A stretch of 60,035 nucleotides of DNA from positions 1 through 60,035 of the forward strand of contig JAUCBJ010002294.1 in assembly GCA_032718475.1 (NCBI GenBank), read 5' to 3'. Origin of the DNA: Nemertoderma westbladi (Eukaryota > Xenacoelomorpha > Nemertodermatida > Nemertodermatidae). A program made the translations under genes and the position numbers. How positions within the stretch are numbered: position 1 is the first letter of the stretch; each line of letters opens with the position of its first letter. This document shows, one piece after another, positions 55,304-60,035 of the stretch. Below the pieces are notes generated by a model that was not told the DNA's origin, made no database searches, and saw only the letters and a program-made list of their open reading frames with translations.

Positions 55304-55550
55304 ATTACTAGCTGTTAACTGTTTGTTTATGCAGTCTTGATTCTCTTGAATGTTTTCCAATTCTAATTGGTTGGTTTCTTCAGCCGCTCTCCGTTCTGCT
55401 TCTACCACTGCCACCGCCACTGCCGCCGTTGAATACCTACTGCTATATTACAGTCTAAGCAAGTCTAGTAATTCAGTATTAACTGCTAGCCTAGTAATTA
55501 ATTACCGATATTGCTACTCAATGTAGAGTGATATATATAATATATTAGAA

Positions 55551-55787
55551 TACCGGTATGCTTATATTATATATAAGTATTATCACAGACTAGGTTTATC
55601 TCAGAATACCGGTATAATTTTAGCACAAATATATATAAATATATAATAGGCCTATCGGGAATACCGGTATACAGCTTACAGTTTGTAGTATATATAATTC
55701 TGGACTAGAATTAATTATAAGTACCGGTATAATTTCAGCCTAAATTTACAGAAATAAAGATAATAGGCCTATCGTAAATACCGGTAT
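55551..55787. repeat. phased TACCGGTAT palindromes
   Basis: Five copies of TACCGGTA at about 55551, 55607, 55662, 55722 and 55779, i.e. every 55-60 bp. In alternate units the motif is preceded by AATAGGCCTATCG, which indicates an underlying diverged tandem repeat of about 115 bp. AT-rich between motifs. Confidence 0.8.
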
Positions 55788-56724
55788 ATCAATTATTTTA
55801 AATAATTGAATTTCTGTACTTTAGGGTTACTTGGTTACTCTACTTACTTTATTACCGTTATTTGAGCAGTAGTCCAACTGATATTGAGACCTAATGGTTG
55901 TATGGTAGGCCTACTATTTATAAATCGTTAGATTTGATTTATAATATATATATACCCGTTTAATGGGTTTTGTCAATGTTTGAAATAAATGTTATTATTT
56001 CTGGGGGGTAATCACTGCACAAAGCGGTACGCTTTCAGTGAAGTGTTACTTATAAGACACTAAAACAAATAATGCTAATTGACCTAAGTTACTTATACTA
56101 CAAATTACGTACGATTCGGGTTGAGATTACAATCTCTAAATAAACACAAAAATTTACAAAAACACAAATACGAATTTTTAGGGTAATTTTACAAGAAGTC
56201 TACAAACCAGCCTAACAAAGGGTTAGAAAATCTGGTTATTACAATGGACAGGGTACTACGGTATTTGAAAATAATAAGTAGTAGTAAATACACTGCGTTG
56301 TCTAGATAGGAAAATACCACCGCCTGACGACCTATAGCCGTATCGCTATAGGTTCTACGTTATGTATCACGGAGTGTTCCTACCTAGAAGCTAATAGAGC
56401 TAATCGAAGGTGCCTATCAACCACTTTACAACACAAATATAATGCCTACAATAATTACTTTCGGAAAGCACTGTACACTAAACCCTAAATTAGGTACGAG
56501 TACTTGTACAACAGATAATCAGTAGTTAAATATACTTGAACAGCTAAAAGAACCACGGCATCTGCTGGAGTAACCGGTGCACAAAATCACCAGTCTTTAC
56601 CTACGCCTAGCAGCCCGTGTAGTACTGGGGTTAATTTAACTATAACGGTATGTATAACAAACACAATTACTGTAGGAACAAACTTGGGGAATGAATGTTG
56701 CGGATAATCGCATAAACTCTGAAT

Positions 56725-57300
56725 AATAAATATTACGCAACGCGTACAAACTACTTAAACAAAATGCAGACCAAATACCGACAGACTACTATCAAGCCTA
56801 AACAAACTACGGTATATGCAGACTCTGAAATAATTAGGTAGTATGCGTTCTAACCCAGTAGTACGACTTATTCTTTAATTGGGGGTTTACCTTACAGCAT
56901 TCGCTGCCCCTACTTCCTAACCGTTCTTTATCGGACAAGTGATCTACACACGCTGCAATCCGTTCAGACCCAACAACAGCCAGACAACTATCCAGCCTAC
57001 AAATTATCTAAATAAAATTATACGCTACCTGTACAGACTTACACAAACAAAGTACAGACTAAACGATGGCAGACTACTCTCAAGCCTAAATAAACCACAG
57101 GACATGCAGACTCCGAAATGATTAGGGAGTATGCGTTCTAACCCAGTAGTACGACTTATTCTTTAATTGGGGGTTTACCTTACAGCATTCGCTGCCCCTA
57201 CTTCCTAACCGTACTTAATCGGACAGGTGCTCTACACACACTGTAATCCGTTCAGACTTAACAGCAATCAGACAACAGCTCGGCCTACAAATTGTCTGTA
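56725..57300. repeat. 288-bp tandem duplication in the leader
   Basis: The block starting GTATGCGTTCTAACCCAGTA occurs at 56841 and again at 57129 with over 80 bp nearly identical (including CTTTAATTGGGGGTTTACCT). Similarity, weaker, extends on both sides so that about two units are present at a 288-bp period. Confidence 0.85.
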
Positions 57301-57470
57301 CAATCAGATCAGGCTTACACGTCTTCTGTTCAATACTGGCCTACAAACAAATAAAACTTGACAGAAATAAGTAAAATCTCAATAAAAACCAGGGCGGCCG
57401 TTCCCTGATTAAGTACTAAGACCTACAGGTATACAACAATCAAATCGAATAATACTAATGTACTTATACG

Positions 57471-57580
57471 GGAAGTACCGGTTAGGACAGTTAGGCCTAT
57501 GGACCTACAGAAGTACCGGTTCTTGCAATTGGGCCTACTGACCTACAGATATACCGTTCAGGTTTACCGGTTGACCGGTA
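57471..57580. repeat. 38-bp tandem repeat next to the 5' LTR
   Basis: Units with AAGTACCGGTT, GGCCTA and GACCTACAG at about 38-bp spacing (from 57473 and 57511), followed by a third, decayed unit (TTTACCGGTTGACCGGTA). The ACCGGT core is shared with the repeats near 55551-55787. Confidence 0.75.
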
Positions 57581-57626
57581 TTTTCAACCTTATTGCTTAC
57601 TGCAATAAAGAAGCTATATCCTTTAA

Positions 57627-58837
57627 TGTTCGCGCTTTCAGACCTTTGGCAGTTTAACCCGCCAAATTATGATGTCTTCTAGATATTAAATCGCTTTTTA
57701 GCCTACGACAAGTATTTGATTCACTACACTAGTCGAAACCAATCCGTGCGCGATCATTCACCCGCTGGTTATACCCGGGAGATTGGGTTCGACGGTTTAA
57801 TCTTATTGCTATGTAAGCCTAATGTATTATTCGACTGACAGTATTATATAATCTCTGACAATATTATTCACCTTTGGGGAATATTAACAGTTCCTTTAGG
57901 ACGTGGCGCTCTATCTATATAAACAGAGTTATGACTTAAACTACTCACAACGATATGGCTTAATTATAATTAACATATATGGCGCATTCTTTAGGAAATG
58001 CTTCTTTAACAGACTCACTCATACACAATGCTGCACAATACTGCACACTAATCTGCCGATCTTCACTGATTTTAGTCACATATAAAAGGAACACAGACTG
58101 ACTCATGTAGGGTCTATCAAATAACATTCGATTCACTTCAAACCACTTTAACATAAGTCACAATCGTTTATCTGTAACCTTTCTCTCTTACCTTCGGTAT
58201 ATCAAGAATATTGGGTTTCGGGGTTGTTTCTCGTTATTCCAAATATAATAATTCATCCACAAATATAATGAATAACCGACAGTAAATAGCAGTATAAAAC
58301 AACAACTGAACATTAATTATTATGAGTTTGCAATGTTTCAGCAGTCAGTAGTATGCCGTGCGTCAGGCAGTTTGATGAGTTTGGTCGATATGCAGTTAAA
58401 GGATATATGTCCTTATAATTAAACCTACTAGTGTTGAGCTAAAAAGCAGAAAAGCACAAAACACTATAAAGCCGTTCTTTCGTGGCTTTGAAAAACTCGT
58501 GACTACGAGAATACCAACTACACTTATTCCACGAAGCTCCCGTTCAACACAGAGGATGAGCAGTGAGATAGGAAAATTTCAGTTCAGTAGCTCAGGATAG
58601 GTTAAAATCCAGGATAACTCAAATTCTATTGGGAGATACAAAAACAGGGCTATGACGCAACCCTCTTAGGCTGGTTGGCCGATTAAACAGAGCCCAGATA
58701 ACTGCGTACCGCAAATCAGCCAATGAGCTGATAGCTTGCACTATTTTAACTATAGATCCCTTTTTGAGTATTCCAGCGACCGGGGGGGAACTGGCCAGCA
58801 AAGCAAACGAACCAGTTATCCCACAAAAGCTTTTACA
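57627..58837 (-). repeat. 5' LTR of the BEL/Pao element
   Basis: 1,211 bp, same ends as the other LTR (TGTTCGCGC on the left, CTTTTACA on the right). With coding on the minus strand this copy should drive transcription. It differs from 41441-42651 at about 11 positions. Confidence 0.96.
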
Positions 58838-58842
58838 AACTC
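58838..58842 (+). repeat. target-site duplication, right copy (AACTC)
   Basis: AACTC directly after the right LTR, identical to 41436-41440. Confidence 0.95.
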
Positions 58843-58933
58843 TGACGAAACACGGCCTTCAAAAAGGCCAAAATTACGGAAATTGTTTTCAATAAAAAGA
58901 CGAGGTTCATTTAACTATGAAAAATTTAATTAA
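58843..58933 (+). pseudogene. exon-like open frame split by the retrotransposon (right part)
   Basis: Continues, in the same phase as 41400-41440, a basic frame (DETRPSKRPKLRKLFSIKRR) that ends at TAA 58931-58933. Very AT-rich sequence follows. The Lys/Arg-rich composition and the open frame in AT-rich DNA suggest former coding sequence, but I do not recognise it. Confidence 0.35.
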
Positions 58934-60035
58934 ATGATTATTGATAATTATAATATTGCTTAATTGATGATTATAATGATTATAATAATTAATTATTAAA
59001 TAAATGGAAAAATTAATAGTAAATAATTTTTTGTAATATTGTAATATTAGGTAGGATGCTCTTTAATGTAGCTAAATTTTACCGATGTTCCATCAATGTG
59101 ATCGGCAAAATTCAACATCCAATTTCATCTTTATGTGCCTTCTACCACGTTACATACGTTTTACCGAACAAGGTCGGGTATATATTAATATTTTTCGATA
59201 ACAATATAACTATTCGGAAAGCAGCGCTTTTTTCAATGTTATTTTTAGTTTAGTAATATTCGACTATTATTATCAGAGTGGTTGAGTTTTGCACGAGTTT
59301 ATATCTTTCTAATACGAGCGAAACGAGTGCCCATATGCCAAAAAGCGTAAAACTCAACACACGAGAACAGAATATCATAATTTTGCTAAAAATTGATTGA
59401 GAGAGTGTTTTCCGTTACGTTTTTATATCGAATATATTATTTTGTTTGAAAAACAATTAAAGTAGGCCTACATGGCCTACGTTACAGACTGCCTTTTCAT
59501 CAGTGTCAAAGTTTGGCTAAATTTTCCGTTTCGAGTAATGGACAGAAAAGTTAATGTTTTGTCAAACTGAATGGCCATGCGTATAAATAACCCAATAACA
59601 AAAGTTAGATGGAACTATGGGAAACATCGTACGTTATATTAAATTAATATACTGTAGAACGAGCCACGATTAGTGAGCGAAGCTACTAGCGCACAATTTC
59701 AATTAGTATTAGGGCCTAATATCATGTCCGTCCGTCTGTCTGTCCGTCTGTCTGTCTGTAATGGAAAATTCTATAGTTTTGAAGCCTTTATTCAATTTCA
59801 ACCGAATTTGGATAGACCTCCTAGAGGAAAAGTTCCAATATTTTGAAAATTTTCGTGGGGCATCCGTGCTGCACGAGTCAAGTACTCGGGTTACCCGTTC
59901 TGGAGTAAGCAGCCGCTCGTGCTGCGCGATGCTACACGTACGTGTATTTATATACTACGAGACGTTCGAATAGGCTGGAGTTCTATAGTGGAACCACAAA
60001 CATATCCACACACATACATAGTACATACTAATAAA
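58934..60035. other. AT-rich flank with dispersed repeat
   Basis: No supported gene. From about 59640 to the window end a repeat copy carries GAGCGAAGCTACTAGCGC, the GTCC/GTCT microsatellite (59726-59759), and blocks CCGTGCTGCACGAGTC and CTCGTGCTGCGCGATG that relate it to the dispersed CTAGCGG family seen at 13-17 kb and 23-24 kb. Confidence 0.5.
59726..59759 (+). repeat. GTCC/GTCT microsatellite
   Basis: 34 bp of tetranucleotides GTCC and GTCT. Confidence 0.9.

Larger units (their letters stand above)
55304..57626 (-). other. 5' leader of the BEL/Pao element
   Basis: About 2.3 kb between the 5' LTR and the gag ATG, unusually long. It holds three repeat systems (55551-55787, about 56725-57300, 57471-57580). 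Immediately next to the LTR the minus strand reads TTAAAGGATATAGCTTC; I find no TGG-starting stretch complementary to a tRNA 3' end, so the primer is not identified. Confidence 0.8.
41441..58837 (-). mobile_element. giant full-length BEL/Pao LTR retrotransposon (17.4 kb)
   Basis: 17,397 bp bounded by two 1,211-bp direct repeats (LTRs) that begin TG and end CA, and flanked by a 5-bp target duplication AACTC (41436-41440 and 58838-58842). Coding is on the minus strand: leader, gag-protease-RT-RNase H (55303-50345), integrase (50433-48634), a 1.65-kb spacer, then a large extra ORF (46983-42730) ending 79 bp before the 3' LTR. The domain order and the integrase after RNase H fit BEL/Pao. All ORFs are intact except for a frame change between RNase H and integrase. 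By eye the LTRs differ at about 11 positions with no gaps (roughly 99% identity), so insertion is recent. Known BEL elements are usually well under 10 kb. No clear primer-binding site was found; a weak purine stretch (GGGAGCGG) precedes the 3' LTR. Confidence 0.97.

Noticed and set aside
55551-55787. CRISPR-like array because of the regular 57-bp spacing
   Set aside because: The repeated motif is only about 9 bp, the sequence between motifs is itself related, and this is an animal retrotransposon.

Overview
The window is metazoan nuclear DNA. It is AT-rich, with long gene-poor spacers, abundant interspersed and tandem repeats, and clear animal orthologues: Slit, Integrator subunit 8, an EPHX4-type epoxide hydrolase, IFT52 and a fibrinogen-related immune lectin. 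Three things point to a lophotrochozoan, most likely a mollusc: a gene joining several Ig-like domains to a fibrinogen C domain (the FREP architecture of gastropods), a Slit with seven EGF repeats (protostome layout), and a tRNA-derived SINE carrying the core seen in mollusc SINEs. The species cannot be named from this sequence.

Layout. 1-7999: gene-free, with a 1.7-kb minisatellite of 15-bp units in a 171-bp higher-order array, and a SINE. 8000-12418 (+): complete single-exon slit. 12419-18066: repeat-rich spacer. 18067-20586 (-): single-exon INTS8, head to head with a single-exon EPHX4-like gene at 21473-22519 (+); palindromic tandem repeats lie between them. 22520-26372: degenerate 150-bp repeats and a LINE endonuclease relic. 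26373-27659 (+): single-exon IFT52 with a possible RFX half-site upstream. 29660-30286 (-): a short coiled-coil protein resembling the two ends of CEP63/DEUP1. 30287-34923: SINEs and a LINE reverse-transcriptase relic. 34924-39970 (-): a two-exon FREP-like gene whose 2.9-kb intron holds three MITE-like elements from three different transposon types.

The main discovery is at 41441-58837. It is a full-length 17.4-kb BEL/Pao LTR retrotransposon on the minus strand, with 1,211-bp LTRs about 99% identical and a 5-bp target duplication (AACTC). Besides gag-protease-RT-RNase H and an integrase frame, it carries an intact 1,417-codon third ORF in the env position. That ORF has no signal peptide or membrane segment. 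It has a region resembling a DEDD 3'-5' exonuclease, a run of Cys/His zinc modules including one canonical CCHC knuckle, and a very basic C-terminus. A 1.65-kb spacer with an internal duplication and a consensus TATA box 35 bp upstream of the ATG separates it from integrase. The 2.2-kb leader carries several repeat systems, including TACCGGTAT palindromes about every 57 bp. The insertion split a short exon-like open frame.

How the genes work together: the cellular genes are not an operon. Slit is a secreted guidance cue, INTS8 belongs to the nuclear Integrator-PP2A complex, IFT52 (and perhaps the CEP63-like protein) act in cilia or centrioles, and the FREP-like gene is a candidate immune recognition lectin. 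Four consecutive recognised cellular genes lacking introns is unusual in itself.
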